NCBI GenBank assembly: GCA_002507175.1
Contig: DAZE01000012.1
Span: 821 to 64,820 of the forward strand
Length of the DNA stretch: 64,000 bases
Reading direction: 5' to 3'
From: Euryarchaeota archaeon UBA558
Lineage (GTDB): Archaea; Thermoplasmatota; Poseidoniia; Poseidoniales; Thalassarchaeaceae
Below the pieces are notes generated by a model. It worked only from the letters and a program-made list of their open reading frames with translations. It did no database searches and was not told the DNA's origin. A program made the position numbers and the translations under genes. This document shows, piece after piece, positions 29,796 through 40,300 of the stretch; positions within the stretch are counted from its first letter, which is position 1; each line of letters opens with the position of its first letter.

Positions 29796-29871
29796 TGGTA
29801 GTCCCGCCCGGATTCGAACCAGGGTCATGGCATCCAGAGTGCCATATGATGGACCACTACACTACGGGACT
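29796..29871 (-). tRNA. tRNA-Gln (CTG anticodon), CCA encoded
   Basis: Cloverleaf on the minus strand: acceptor AGTCCCG pairs with CGGGACT, anticodon stem TGGCA/TGCCA encloses loop CTCTGGA with anticodon CTG, and the T arm has GGTTCGAATCC. Discriminator A is followed directly by CCA in the DNA. No intron. A TATA-like box GAAATACAG lies about 27 bases upstream, at plus 29893-29902. It lies downstream of korB on the same strand. Confidence 0.95.
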
Positions 29872-29892
29872 TCTGGCAGTCGGTGAGTGGCT

Positions 29893-29902
29893 CTGTATTT
29901 CA
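29893..29902 (-). promoter_or_regulatory. TATA-like box of tRNA-Gln
   Basis: The minus strand reads AAATACAG at about -27 from the tRNA 5' end, between korB and the tRNA, so the tRNA can be transcribed on its own. Confidence 0.4.
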
Positions 29903-29927
29903 ACGAACCCATGTCAGTAAGTTCTCA

Positions 29928-30962
29928 TCATGCTTGGAATATGGCCATTATCTCTTCGTGCCTTTCCTTGCTGGGGCGCAGCATGTCCTCGCTGAGGTCG
30001 CACAGAGGCGTATCGACGAGGCCCTGGTCTTCGTCAGCGGTTGGCATATCCGTATTATGATGGAGCAATCCTGTAATGTGCTTCTTGTCCACTTCCGCTT
30101 TGTGGAGTGCTGCTATTGCGGCAGTGGGATCCGTGTAGTCATATTCCATGGATAATGTCTCGAGCCTCAGCACACTACCATCGAATAGCTCTACATCCTC
30201 GAATCCACCCTCTGGAATGTCCACCTCGTTCATAGGTTGGAAATGATGTATGTAATCCACGCCGTGCAGCTCTTCAGATTGGGTCTTGACATACCCGTAC
30301 GATTTGTAGGACTCATCGTTATTTGCAAAAGTCACGCATGGAGAGATCACATCGATAACAGCCATGCCGTTGTGGCTCAGCGCGGCTTTCATCAAAGACG
30401 TGAGCTGTTTCTTCGCTCCGGAGAAGGAGCGTGCTACAAATCCGCAGCCCAAATTAATGGCCAACTTGCACATGTCGATCGGAGGTTGCTCATTGGGTGC
30501 GCCCTTTCGCTTCTTGGATCCCTTCTCAACTGTAGCGGAATATTGCCCTTTTGTGAGGCCATAGACACCGTTGTTTTCAATGATGTAAACCATGTTTAGA
30601 TTTCTGCGTATGGCGTGGATGAACTGGCCGATACCTATGCTTGCTGAGTCACCATCGCCCGAAACACCGAGGTAGACTAGGTCCTTGTTGACCATGTTGG
30701 CACCAGTAGTCACCGATGGCATTCTTCCGTGGACAGTGTTGAATCCATGCGATTGACCAAGGAAATATGCGGGCGTCTTGGATGAACAGCCTATTCCACT
30801 CATTTTTGCAATTCTGCTGGGTTCTATGCCATTCTCCCAACACGCTTGAATTATGACTCCGGAAATCTGGTCGTGTCCACAACCTGGGCAAAGAGATGAT
30901 GGCCCCCCTGTATAGTCACTCTTTGGCCTATCAATCACGTTGAGTTTGATAACTTTGCTCAC
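29928..30962 (-). CDS. korB: 2-oxoacid:ferredoxin oxidoreductase, beta subunit
   Basis: Thiamine-diphosphate subunit of the enzyme that oxidises 2-oxoacids to acyl-CoA with ferredoxin reduction. 344 residues: CPGCGH at 25-30, MSGIGCSSKTPAY near 54-66, TPP/Mg motif GDGDSASIG at 102-110, and IIENNGVYGLTKGQ near 127-140. The [4Fe-4S] ligands include the CPGC cysteines, Cys59 and a later Cys near ISPCVTF. GTG start overlapping the korA stop (GTGA), so the two are coupled. Substrate (pyruvate versus 2-oxoglutarate) cannot be fixed by sequence alone. A C-terminal 70-residue acidic extension is seen. Confidence 0.93.
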   Translation of the reverse strand: MSKVIKLNVIDRPKSDYTGGPSSLCPGCGHDQISGVIIQACWENGIEPSRIAKMSGIGCSSKTPAYFLGQSHGFNTVHGRMPSVTTGANMVNKDLVYLGVSGDGDSASIGIGQFIHAIRRNLNMVYIIENNGVYGLTKGQYSATVEKGSKKRKGAPNEQPPIDMCKLAINLGCGFVARSFSGAKKQLTSLMKAALSHNGMAVIDVISPCVTFANNDESYKSYGYVKTQSEELHGVDYIHHFQPMNEVDIPEGGFEDVELFDGSVLRLETLSMEYDYTDPTAAIAALHKAEVDKKHITGLLHHNTDMPTADEDQGLVDTPLCDLSEDMLRPSKERHEEIMAIFQA

Positions 30963-32746
30963 TCTGCCCCCTCCTTCAAAACCTCTAGTATCAGGTCAGA
31001 ATATATTCTTGCTCTAGGCGGCATACCGTCAGAGTAGGCTACGCTCGATATTTTTGGTACCAGATTTATTGGAAGCTCCTTCCTTAACACCCCGTATAGC
31101 TGACCATCTCGGTTTATCTCCAGAACTATCACTCTATTGTGCCGTTCAATGAACGCCTCTATGTCGGGGTGTAGGGGCACTGCCCTTACTCGGCATTGGC
31201 TAACTTTTAGGCCGGTTTCTTCTATGATGTCGTCTATTTCTTGTATTGAGTTTTCCATTGATCCCATGTAGATGATCCCCACATCTTGTTCGGTTTCCTC
31301 ACGGATCACGGGCCCTGGGAGATGTTTCCTTGCATTGAATAATTTCTTCTTCAGGCGCATCATCAGTTTTTGGTACACCTCTGGATCCTCGCTGTATATT
31401 CCATCCTCGTCGTGACCGGTTCCCCTGTATAAAATGGGATCCAAACCCGAACCCGGTAGCGTTCTGTAAGGAACCCCATCTCCGTCAACATCCCTGTATC
31501 GGCCATAGTTTTCAATCGCGGCCATTTGTTCGGCTGATCGTAAGACTTTACCTCTGTCTATCGGTTCGTCTGGATAGTCAAAACCACTGCAGACCCAGTT
31601 ATTCATTCCTAAATCTAGGTCCGAAAAACCGAAAACTAAGGTTTGGAACCTCTCCGCATAATCAAACGCCCTCCATCCAAACTCGAAGCATTCCTCGACA
31701 GTTCCTGGGATAAGGACAATATGTTCTGTATCTCCGTGGCTTGCCTCTCGAAGGAGGTTCAAGTCCCCCTGTTGCGTTCTCGTAGGCAGCCCCGTGGAGG
31801 GCCCAACCCTGTTGACGTCCCAGATCACGCCCGGAACTTCTGCAAAGTATGCCAACCCGATAAATTCGGACATCAATGATATGCCCGGGCCAGAGGTGCA
31901 TGTCATCCCTCTGCCTCCAGCCCAGCCTGCTCCGAGAACCATGCCTGCTGCTGCTAATTCGTCTTCGGCCTGGACGACGGCGCAAGTAGACTCGCCGTCT
32001 TCGGTGTCCCTCAGTTGTGGGAGCCAGTGAATTATTCCCTCTGCAAGGGACGAGGAGGGGGTAATTGGGTACCAGGATAGCATGGTGACTCCCCCGTAGA
32101 TCGATCCAAGTGCCGCGGCTTCATTTCCGTCTATTAGGAATGTACCCTCTTTCTTATGTCGGGCTTCAACTGCATGTGGACAGTCCCATGTGATGTTTTC
32201 TTCGGCCATCTTCCTGCCTTCTTCTATGGCTCTAAGATTGACTTCCACGGCCGATTTCTTTCCTTTAAACTGCCGATTGACTGCCTTTTCAAGGGCGGCC
32301 TGATCTATCCCAATCAGGTGCTGAATGACCCCAACGTAGTACATATTGGCGATCATCTTGGCCATTTTGGGGTTTATTCCGCGTGCGAGCTTTGTCATTG
32401 GTAGCCCGAAAACGAGGCAATCATTCCGCTCAACCGGTAATTTCACATTCTCGTTGAAGATAATTATTGAGCCAGAATCAATTTTTTCTATGTCCTTAAA
32501 CCAAGTATCCGCATTCATCAAGACCTGTATGTCGGTTTTGTCCCCGGGTGCCTGGTACCCCTGATCGGAAGCACGAATGATGAACCAAGTGGGAAGGCCA
32601 GATATGTTGCTGGGGAATAGGTTCTTTCCACTGACTGGAACCCCCATCTCGAACATTGAGTTTAGGAGAATTAGGTTGGATGATTGGGATCCAGTCCCGT
32701 TGGCAGTTGCGACGTTAATTACTAAGTCGTTTATTGATACATCCAT
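30959..32746 (-). CDS. korA: 2-oxoacid:ferredoxin oxidoreductase, fused gamma-alpha subunit
   Basis: Partner of KorB, about 595 residues. The N-terminal 190 residues are the gamma domain (ANGTGSQSSNLILLNSMFEMG), followed by the alpha domain with the pyrimidine-binding region (GNEAAALGSIYGGVTMLSWYPITPSSSLAEGI, QAEDELAAAGMVLGAGWAGGRGMTCTSGPG) and the C-terminal domain (IGSMENSIQEIDDIIEETG-like block, VIVLEINRDGQLYGVLR). ATG 32746 is chosen with GGATGTG upstream; ATG 32761 is possible. No separate delta ferredoxin subunit is next to it, so this is the two-subunit type known from halophilic archaea and some bacteria. Supplies reduced ferredoxin in protein-based catabolism. Confidence 0.93.
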   Translation of the reverse strand: MDVSINDLVINVATANGTGSQSSNLILLNSMFEMGVPVSGKNLFPSNISGLPTWFIIRASDQGYQAPGDKTDIQVLMNADTWFKDIEKIDSGSIIIFNENVKLPVERNDCLVFGLPMTKLARGINPKMAKMIANMYYVGVIQHLIGIDQAALEKAVNRQFKGKKSAVEVNLRAIEEGRKMAEENITWDCPHAVEARHKKEGTFLIDGNEAAALGSIYGGVTMLSWYPITPSSSLAEGIIHWLPQLRDTEDGESTCAVVQAEDELAAAGMVLGAGWAGGRGMTCTSGPGISLMSEFIGLAYFAEVPGVIWDVNRVGPSTGLPTRTQQGDLNLLREASHGDTEHIVLIPGTVEECFEFGWRAFDYAERFQTLVFGFSDLDLGMNNWVCSGFDYPDEPIDRGKVLRSAEQMAAIENYGRYRDVDGDGVPYRTLPGSGLDPILYRGTGHDEDGIYSEDPEVYQKLMMRLKKKLFNARKHLPGPVIREETEQDVGIIYMGSMENSIQEIDDIIEETGLKVSQCRVRAVPLHPDIEAFIERHNRVIVLEINRDGQLYGVLRKELPINLVPKISSVAYSDGMPPRARIYSDLILEVLKEGAE

Positions 32747-32909
32747 TTCGGGAATACACATCCTTGCAAGCGTACAACAGCAGTGCGAGCGGGCCTACGC
32801 TGATGCATGAGGGACTTGAGTATTCCTATCTGATAAACGATTCCAATACAAGAAAAATTCCTATCTCAACATCCGTCATCTTTTCATTCCAGACACCAGC
32901 CGGCGGATC

Positions 32910-33944
32910 ATGCCTTCTACTTCTGTGAGGAACGCCGTTGCGAAGTCAAAAGATCTAATGGAAGACGGAGATTATGATGCAGCCTTGTCTACGCTGAGAG
33001 ACACTTGGGACCCTAAACTAAGCAAAGGAGATCAAGTATTGCTCGTTAGATCCGCGGGGTTGGTCCACATGTCGCGAGGTCAAAATGACGAGTCGATTAG
33101 AAGGTTAGCATGGAAGGAATCGAGGAAGAGCTTTGAGCGTGCTCAGAAAATAGACCCAGGAAACAAGGAGACTCGAAAACAATTGAATGCCCTGATGTCC
33201 ATGATGGACGAGGCAAATATACAAGTTGGAAGGGGATTTTCTATATTCGCAAATGGCGAGCCAACTCCTTTTGGGCTGCTAGCCATGTTCCTATCGGGTA
33301 TCGTTCTACTGGCTGTATTCGGCCAAGGGCGAGACTTAATCACCGGTTGGGGTGAAGACGACACCTCGACCGTCCCCGACGGGGACACTGTCAGGTTGAC
33401 TGTGAGTTATTACCCACAAATCGGGGGTCAGAAGGTCACCAGTGAGATCGACATTCAACTATACCCCGATCTGGCGCCATCGCATGTTTCCAGTTTCCTC
33501 CAGCATGTAGAAACCGGGCTATACGACCAGACAACCTTCCATCGGATAATCGACGACTTTATGATACAAGGTGGGGATTTCGAGAATTCAGATGGAACAG
33601 GTGGGTATGCTGCGAGTTTCTATGGTTATTGCAACGGGCAACAAGAGGCGAATGCAGGAGCCTGTTCTTTCACTCAGTACACACTGCCAGATGAAGCAGA
33701 CAATGGACTCAAGCACCAGCCTTGCACCATCTCGATGGCCAAAACCAGCTCCCCCAACACAGGTGGCAGCCAATTTTTCCTAATCCCTGAGGACAGCACT
33801 CCAAGTTGGCTCGATGGCCAACATACTGTGTTTGGCACTATCCTTGCGGGATGCGAGGCGGTGACCAGCATCAGCGAGGTTCCAACAGGCAGTAATGATC
33901 GACCAACAAATCCTGTAAATCTAGAATCAGCGATATTGCTGTGA
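32910..33944 (+). CDS. Membrane-anchored cyclophilin with N-terminal TPR region
   Basis: 344 residues in three parts: TPR-like helical pairs at about 1-100 (KDLMEDGDYDAALSTLRDTW, SRKSFERAQKIDPGNKETRKQL), one transmembrane helix near 122-140 (FGLLAMFLSGIVLLAVFG), and a cyclophilin-type peptidyl-prolyl isomerase domain at 165-344 (LYPDLAPSHVSSFLQHVETGLYDQTTFHRIIDDFMIQGGDF, ISMAKTSSPNTGGSQFFL, LDGQHTVFGTI). The catalytic Arg of FHRII and the Gln and Phe of SQFF are present. A mid-domain insertion with three Cys is seen. The TPR part would be cytosolic and the isomerase outside. Divergent from korA; SD-like GGCGGAT before the ATG. Confidence 0.88.
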   Translation: MPSTSVRNAVAKSKDLMEDGDYDAALSTLRDTWDPKLSKGDQVLLVRSAGLVHMSRGQNDESIRRLAWKESRKSFERAQKIDPGNKETRKQLNALMSMMDEANIQVGRGFSIFANGEPTPFGLLAMFLSGIVLLAVFGQGRDLITGWGEDDTSTVPDGDTVRLTVSYYPQIGGQKVTSEIDIQLYPDLAPSHVSSFLQHVETGLYDQTTFHRIIDDFMIQGGDFENSDGTGGYAASFYGYCNGQQEANAGACSFTQYTLPDEADNGLKHQPCTISMAKTSSPNTGGSQFFLIPEDSTPSWLDGQHTVFGTILAGCEAVTSISEVPTGSNDRPTNPVNLESAILL

Positions 33945-33990
33945 TGCGATTCTCCCGGCACCTTCAATTGCCACCTGCCGGAGGAGATGC

Positions 33991-36687
33991 ATGATGGGCG
34001 ACACCTTGCCGTTTGATTCGATGAGGGAGTTCGAGAAGTCCGACGGCTCGACATCTCGTTTTGCATCCATAGGGGCTTTGGAGGAAGCGGGGCTGTGCGT
34101 TATTGAAGACCTGCCTTACACGATCCGCATTTTGTTGGAGTCCGCACTAAGGCTTTGCGATGAACGATTGATTAACTCAAAGGATATCCAAAATATTGCA
34201 TCTTGGAGTCCCGACTGCGAGAGGGGCGAGATACCCTACAGGCCCAGTCGGGTCCTGCTGCAGGACTTCACTGGGGTTCCTGCAGTGGTAGATATTGCGG
34301 CGATGCGGAATGCCATGGTCGAGATGGGCGGGAATCCAAACAAGGTTAACCCCCAGGTACCTGTTGATCTTGTCATCGATCACAGCATACAAGTGGATGC
34401 GTCAGGATTGGTGCCCAATGCACTGGAACTCAACCTTGAGTTTGAATATCACAGGAATATGGAAAGGTATTCATTCTTGAAATGGGGACAGTCGTCTTTC
34501 TCTAATTTTCGTGCAGTGCCGCCTGGTCGAGGGATTGTTCATCAAGTAAACTTGGAATGGATTGCGTCTGTCGCACGCGAAGAAAATGGTATCTGGTTAC
34601 CTGATTCTTTGGTCGGCACTGATAGTCACACTACCATGATCAACGGATTGGGAGTGTTAGGTTGGGGAGTAGGAGGCATTGAGGCCGAGGCGGTTATGTT
34701 GGGCCAACCAATATATATGCTCCTCCCCGAAGTGGTTGGGATGGAATTGACCGGTTCCTTGAAACCAGGTGTCACCGCGACGGATATGGCACTTAGGATT
34801 GTGGAAATGTTGCGGAAACATGGGGTAGTCGGTCGATTTGTTGAGTTCTTTGGTAGCGGATTAGATTCTCTGAACCTTCCTGATAGGGCCACTATCGCAA
34901 ATATGGCTCCAGAATACGGGGCAACATGCGGATTCTTCCCAGCAGACCAAGTCACACTGGACTATCTTGTATCATCGGGGAGAGATCCCTCTGCAGTTGA
35001 GGATATACTCCGCTATCTGCGAGCGAATTCCTTGTTCAGGCACGAAACCTCAACAACACCAAAATTCACGTCAACTCTACATCTAGACCTTTCTTCTGTG
35101 GCATCCTCAATGGCCGGTCCAAAGCGACCACAGGACAGGGTCGAGTTGGCGGTAATGAGGGACCACTGGCGGGAATCACTCACAGCACCATTGGGGCACT
35201 CTGGTCACGGGTTAGACCACTCCAATATTTCCGAAACTCGGCCATTGGTGGAAAGGGACACTGTGCTCAGCCATGGTTCTGTGGTAATCGCCGCAATCAC
35301 CAGTTGTACAAACACCAGTAATCCGTCCGTCATGATTGGAGCTGGCCTACTCGCTAGGAATGCCATCGAGGCAGGGCTTTCAATCAAGCCATGGGTCAAA
35401 CCTAGCTTAGCTCCCGGCTCTAGGGTAGTCACAGAATATTTGGAATCGGCGGGTTTAGATGAGGACCTCGCACAATTAGGATTCAACACGGTTGGTTATG
35501 GCTGTACAACCTGTATAGGAAACTCAGGACCGTTGGATGAAGACATAGAACAGGCCATAGACGAGGGAGACCTTGTAGTGGGCAGCGTATTATCTGGAAA
35601 CAGAAATTTCGAAGGTAGGGTGCACGCCAAAGTCAAAGCCAATTACCTAGCGAGCCCCCCTTTGGTTGTCGCATATGCAATCGCAGGTCACCTTGATTTT
35701 GACTTCTCCTCCGAACCAATGGGATTTGACGAGGACGGCCTGCCCGTTTATCTGAAGGATATTTGGCCATCAGATCAGGATATCGGCGACGTGGTATCAA
35801 AGGCCATTTCTCCGCAGATGTATCGTGATAGATACTCGGACGTCTTGTCCGAGCCGCGCTGGGAGGCTATCCCTGCCGGGGACTCTGAGTTGTATCAGTG
35901 GGATCCAAAATCGACATACGTCAGAAGACCCACCTTCTTGACCGACATACCCTCGGAGATCGAGCCAATTAAGCCGATCATTGGCGCTCGCTCGCTATTG
36001 GTTTTAGGAGACAGCGTTACGACAGATCACATCAGTCCAGCAGGAGCATTCTCAGTTACTTCACCTGCTGGGAAATACCTTCAAGATCACGGAATAGGTA
36101 AGACAGAGTTCAATTCATACGGCAGCAGACGCGGAAATCACGAAGTCATGATGAGGGGGACTTTTGCCAATGTCCGAATCAAAAACAAGTTAGCACCGGG
36201 CACGACCGGGGGATACACGACCCATTTCCCGTCCAACGAGGTCTTATCAGTCTTCGACGCCAGCATGAGGTATCAAAATGAAGGAACTCCCTTGATCGTC
36301 ATCGCGGGTAGCCAATATGGAACAGGAAGTAGCAGGGACTGGGCCGCAAAGGGGCCACTTCTATTGGGTGTTAAGGCAGTAATCGCAACGTCGTTTGAAA
36401 GGATACACAGGTCCAATTTGGTCGGGATGGGGATACTGCCGTTGACATTCATAGAAGGACAAGGGCTTAGTGAAATCGGCCTTGATGGGAAAGAGTCATT
36501 CGATATCCCATCCCATCTTGCCACAAAGCCTGGACAACTCATCTCGATTACCGCCACAAACGAGGAAGGTGAATCAATCACTTTCCAAGCCAAGGTCAGG
36601 CTTGATACGCCTGTTGAAGTCGAATACTTTCAGAACGGAGGAATCCTTCAAACTGTACTTAGGGGCTTGGCCAAGCAGGAGTTGTAA
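33991..36687 (+). CDS. acnA: Aconitate hydratase, AcnA/IRP1 type
   Basis: Interconverts citrate and isocitrate in the TCA cycle. 898 residues, full length for the AcnA group. [4Fe-4S] cluster ligands Cys439 (ITSCTNTSNP), Cys505 and Cys508 (YGCTTCIGNSG). Substrate residues are visible in VGTDSHTTMINGLGVLGWGVGGIEAE, GSRRGNHEVMMRGTFAN and SQYGTGSSRDWAAKG of the swivelling domain. ATG 33991 follows GGAGGAG closely; ATG 33994 is equivalent. The type is bacterial/eukaryotic-like. Cluster supply is presumably by the SUF system at 13.7-17.8 kb. The following 200-residue gene is in the same operon. Confidence 0.97.
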   Translation: MMGDTLPFDSMREFEKSDGSTSRFASIGALEEAGLCVIEDLPYTIRILLESALRLCDERLINSKDIQNIASWSPDCERGEIPYRPSRVLLQDFTGVPAVVDIAAMRNAMVEMGGNPNKVNPQVPVDLVIDHSIQVDASGLVPNALELNLEFEYHRNMERYSFLKWGQSSFSNFRAVPPGRGIVHQVNLEWIASVAREENGIWLPDSLVGTDSHTTMINGLGVLGWGVGGIEAEAVMLGQPIYMLLPEVVGMELTGSLKPGVTATDMALRIVEMLRKHGVVGRFVEFFGSGLDSLNLPDRATIANMAPEYGATCGFFPADQVTLDYLVSSGRDPSAVEDILRYLRANSLFRHETSTTPKFTSTLHLDLSSVASSMAGPKRPQDRVELAVMRDHWRESLTAPLGHSGHGLDHSNISETRPLVERDTVLSHGSVVIAAITSCTNTSNPSVMIGAGLLARNAIEAGLSIKPWVKPSLAPGSRVVTEYLESAGLDEDLAQLGFNTVGYGCTTCIGNSGPLDEDIEQAIDEGDLVVGSVLSGNRNFEGRVHAKVKANYLASPPLVVAYAIAGHLDFDFSSEPMGFDEDGLPVYLKDIWPSDQDIGDVVSKAISPQMYRDRYSDVLSEPRWEAIPAGDSELYQWDPKSTYVRRPTFLTDIPSEIEPIKPIIGARSLLVLGDSVTTDHISPAGAFSVTSPAGKYLQDHGIGKTEFNSYGSRRGNHEVMMRGTFANVRIKNKLAPGTTGGYTTHFPSNEVLSVFDASMRYQNEGTPLIVIAGSQYGTGSSRDWAAKGPLLLGVKAVIATSFERIHRSNLVGMGILPLTFIEGQGLSEIGLDGKESFDIPSHLATKPGQLISITATNEEGESITFQAKVRLDTPVEVEYFQNGGILQTVLRGLAKQEL

Positions 36688-36689
36688 GT

Positions 36690-37292
36690 TTGAAATCTAG
36701 ACTAGTGTTCAGACACGATGACCACGAGATCATCGCTGTGATTGAGGGCCCAGAGGCATGGGTGAAACATTTTTCAGATCAAATAGGCATAGACACAGAC
36801 TCTGGTTGGATGATGGAACTAACCCATGGAAAGGGAACGAGCCCACTCAGGCCTAACAGTGATGAGCCAATCTTACCCGGCCCAACGCCTGACCCATCTA
36901 GGATACCAGCTGTGATCCGAGAAATAGGATCCTTTGACCCTACCCAGAATCCTGACTCCAATGCACCCCCGGATCTCGATGAAAATGAGTTGAAAATTTT
37001 CATCTCTGAGATGCCCGAGCCGCAAATCCCCCCAGACTCGATATCAATGGACCCGCTTACCGAGGAGTGGCTGAGGCTCGTCATGGCGATTGTCATCACA
37101 GAACACGGCCTTTCTTCTCTAACCCCGCAGAAGATAGCAGACCTACTCTCGGAAAGGACATCACTTGACGAAATTGCCGTCAGCCTAGCATTGAAGCGTT
37201 TGTGGGCCTCTGGGAAGGTGGATAGAATTCTAACAGATTCAGGTCATGAATACGCCCCTTCCCCCTCTTGGATACAAGTATACAGAGATTAA
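36690..37292 (+). CDS. Protein of unknown function with winged-helix-like C-terminus
   Basis: Not recognised. 200 residues: an N-terminal beta-alpha segment (SRLVFRHDDHEIIAVIEGPEAWVKHF), a Pro-rich acidic linker (about 60-115), and a helical C-terminal domain (EEWLRLVMAIVITEHGLSSLTPQKIADLLSERTSLDEIAVSLALKRLWASGKVDRI) that resembles a winged helix, with YAPSPSWIQVY as the last strand. TTG start, supported by GGAG eight bases upstream within the end of the aconitase gene; two bases separate the genes. The tight coupling to aconitase suggests a linked role or shared regulation, not shown. Confidence 0.72.
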   Translation: MKSRLVFRHDDHEIIAVIEGPEAWVKHFSDQIGIDTDSGWMMELTHGKGTSPLRPNSDEPILPGPTPDPSRIPAVIREIGSFDPTQNPDSNAPPDLDENELKIFISEMPEPQIPPDSISMDPLTEEWLRLVMAIVITEHGLSSLTPQKIADLLSERTSLDEIAVSLALKRLWASGKVDRILTDSGHEYAPSPSWIQVYRD

Positions 37293-37322
37293 CAACAAGA
37301 CTCAGCATTGCGCATTTGTTGG

Positions 37323-37331
37323 TAAATAATA
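37323..37331 (+). promoter_or_regulatory. TATA-like box of the 2151-residue surface protein gene
   Basis: TAAATAATA, centred 30 bases before ATG 37357, predicting a transcript start within about three bases of the start codon. Confidence 0.5.
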
Positions 37332-37356
37332 AGAGACCATTGGCACTCCGGGAGCC

Positions 37357-40300
37357 ATGCGCAGCGTAGGCAAGCCAAAAGGAAATGAGAATAGGAGGGC
37401 CAAGGCAATCACTCTAGTTGCCATGATGGTATCCATGACAATGCTTAGTTTGATTCCAGCGGCTAGTGCTTCGCAGATCACACAATACGCAGTCCAAAGG
37501 GACCCCCATTACGTTGACACAGGGGATTTGGACTGTGATGGGGACAATGACATCGTTGCCTCCAGCAGCATGGGCTTCTACCTCACGTCGATGTTCAACG
37601 ATGGCTCCGGAGGCTTCCCTGACAGACAGGACATATTCATTGCGGGTGGAGTGGGAGATTCTCAACGGCAAAACATATTCCAGACTGCAAACAGCCAACA
37701 AATACAGATTGCTGACATTGACGGCGATGAAATGCCAGACATCGTCTATTTCCAGGAGAATGTCAGATTCGTAGGAGAAACCTTTGTCAGACCCGCTAAC
37801 CTAACCGTCATCTGGGGTGAATGCAACAAAAACACGCATCAATGGGAGCGCGACATCATCGAAATACCCTCTCACCCATTTAGCCAAGGGATGGATATTG
37901 GCGACATAGACGATGATGGAGATGATGACATCGTTCTTGCAACCATGGCCCCAGATGGCGGTCAGACCTATCTAGAGGTCTTCAAGGGCCCAGACCCAGG
38001 CCCCCAAGCAGATCAGACGATCCTAATTCCCGCCCCGACGTACGGGCATTACAGCTACATTGAGCTAGGTCAATGGGGCGAGGACCTAGCGGGGGATCCC
38101 ATTACAGGACAAACTCTTCCCGGTGAATGCGAAGACCTCGATCTTTGGGTCCTCAGGACTCCGAGGTTTAATCCCGGGGCAGGATACTCCGTGGGCAACT
38201 ACGACAACATGACAGTACTGGAATACGATTGTGTTACTGGCCTCTATGCCGATCCAAACATTGGAGGATCCGGAGCCGCTGCCGTTCACGATTTTACTCT
38301 AGATGCTGAGCATGGATATGAGCTGCAGATCGATGTAGAGGACACAGACGGTGATGGAATCGTCGACATGGTTGCTGCAGTTGACGGAATAGAGGGTAGA
38401 ATCAGCTATGCTACACGATCCTCCGTCGGATCAAATTGGGACACGAGGAACTACATTAATCTAGGAAACTACAAGGGCGCTTCAATCACAATCTCAGATG
38501 TCAACGGCGATGGAGAAATGGATTTCTTCATACCCACGGAACTGACACTAACACGGCTACAGGACTCATCCTCGAGGAACCAAACCTACACGACTGTTGA
38601 GAACCTCAGGGAACTTAACAGCGTGGAGATAATTCTCTCCAATGGCCAAGGAACCGGATACCTTTCTCCGATTTCTTTTGATGTCGGCCGCAGACCCACG
38701 GTCGCTGCTCCGGCACAACTCAAAGGAGATGATACCACTGCCCAGGAGATCATAATCGGACAGAGAGATTACTCTTACCGATTCGGTAGCGGAGCCATGT
38801 GGATGGACAGCCTCGGGTGGCCCGGAGCAGGAGATTTTCTGTCTGTGCTTACGCTTGACAACCAAGATGTTGCAATCGATGGGTTAACGATCGCACCCGC
38901 TTCCACAGACCCTGCTACAGGAGATGCACAACTAGGTGAGGGTACGAGATTCGTCAACGTTACCCTGATGAACACAGGTCTCAATCCAGTGAGCGGATCA
39001 GTAGACCTAGACCTTTCCGTCAAGGAAGTCGTCGGCGGAGTGGACACATTGGTGTATTCAAACGATTTCGATGGAAACGAAGACAAAACAAATTGCACCG
39101 GCTGCACTTGGACAGGTGCATCATACACCTCCGACTTCGCCCCGGGAACATCCTGGCACGCTGAGACGGGTTCAACCGCTGAGACTGAAAACGTCTCCAC
39201 CTACGAGGCTGACCATAATCCAACTGCATACATGTGGGCAGGACTTGACTACAACGGTACAGCAGAGAACAACTCGGGCTACTTCAACAACATGGATGAG
39301 GCATTTATCCTAGAGGACATCGATCTCACTGGGGCCGATGCGGCCTTCCTTGACGTGTCCATATTGTGTAGCGTGGCATTCACTAACCTCTTCCTTTCAG
39401 AGCCGTATGTCGTCCAGGAGAGATGGCTGTATGAAGACTCGTGCGGGATCGAGGCCTTCTCTGAAGGGCGTGGATGGGAAAGCGTCTGGTTCCAGGGCGG
39501 CTATGATCTAGACCGATACTTCAACATCCTCCAACTGAACCAAGACCCCGAGCTGGAAATAAAGAACTTCGCTATTTATCCACAATACGTGACTGAATGG
39601 ACCAATTACACCGAGGGCGGTGACGAGGACGAAGAGATAAACACGCTAGATGCCATCGACCTAACTCCCTATGCCGGGGAGGTGATTGACCTGAGGTTCA
39701 GATTCAGGAGCGGCCTTTACGGCTCAGTGGGAACAGCAGACACCTCATATGACACTGGCCTTGATGGTTTTGCGTTCGACAACATCACTATCATAAAAAG
39801 AAACACGGTATTTGGCCAAGAACAATCTATTTCACAACAAGTGAACTTCCAGCCCCTAGTAGCAGGAGAAGAGAGAGAAATAACTCTGTCAGCAGACTTC
39901 TTGGACAACACGACCTACTACATCAGTACTGGTCTGACCAACTTCAATGGATTCGTAGATCAGGACCCCATCAATGACGCATTAAAGTTCCAGACCACTG
40001 TCAAGAACCTCTATGACCCCGGATTGGTAGCTGACCCATTCGTTGATTTCGAACCAGGCGTGCGCTACGCCTCTGCCGAGTATCCTATCGAGATCAAGGT
40101 CCAGAACTTCGGAAACACTATCACAAATTGGACCACGGAAGCAGAAATATTCAATGCATTGCCCGATCTAACGGCCATAGAGGATTTTTCTGGAATCAAT
40201 CCGATATGGTCTGACGATGGGAACGAAAACGGAACAAGACTAGATGACTCTACCACTTCGAATCAAGTCCTCCCTCAAAATCAAGGTGTCTTCAAGAATT

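Noticed and set aside
32734..32928. Small plus-strand frame between korA and the cyclophilin gene
   Set aside because: It overlaps both neighbours' starts, has no ribosome site and shows no domain-like sequence.
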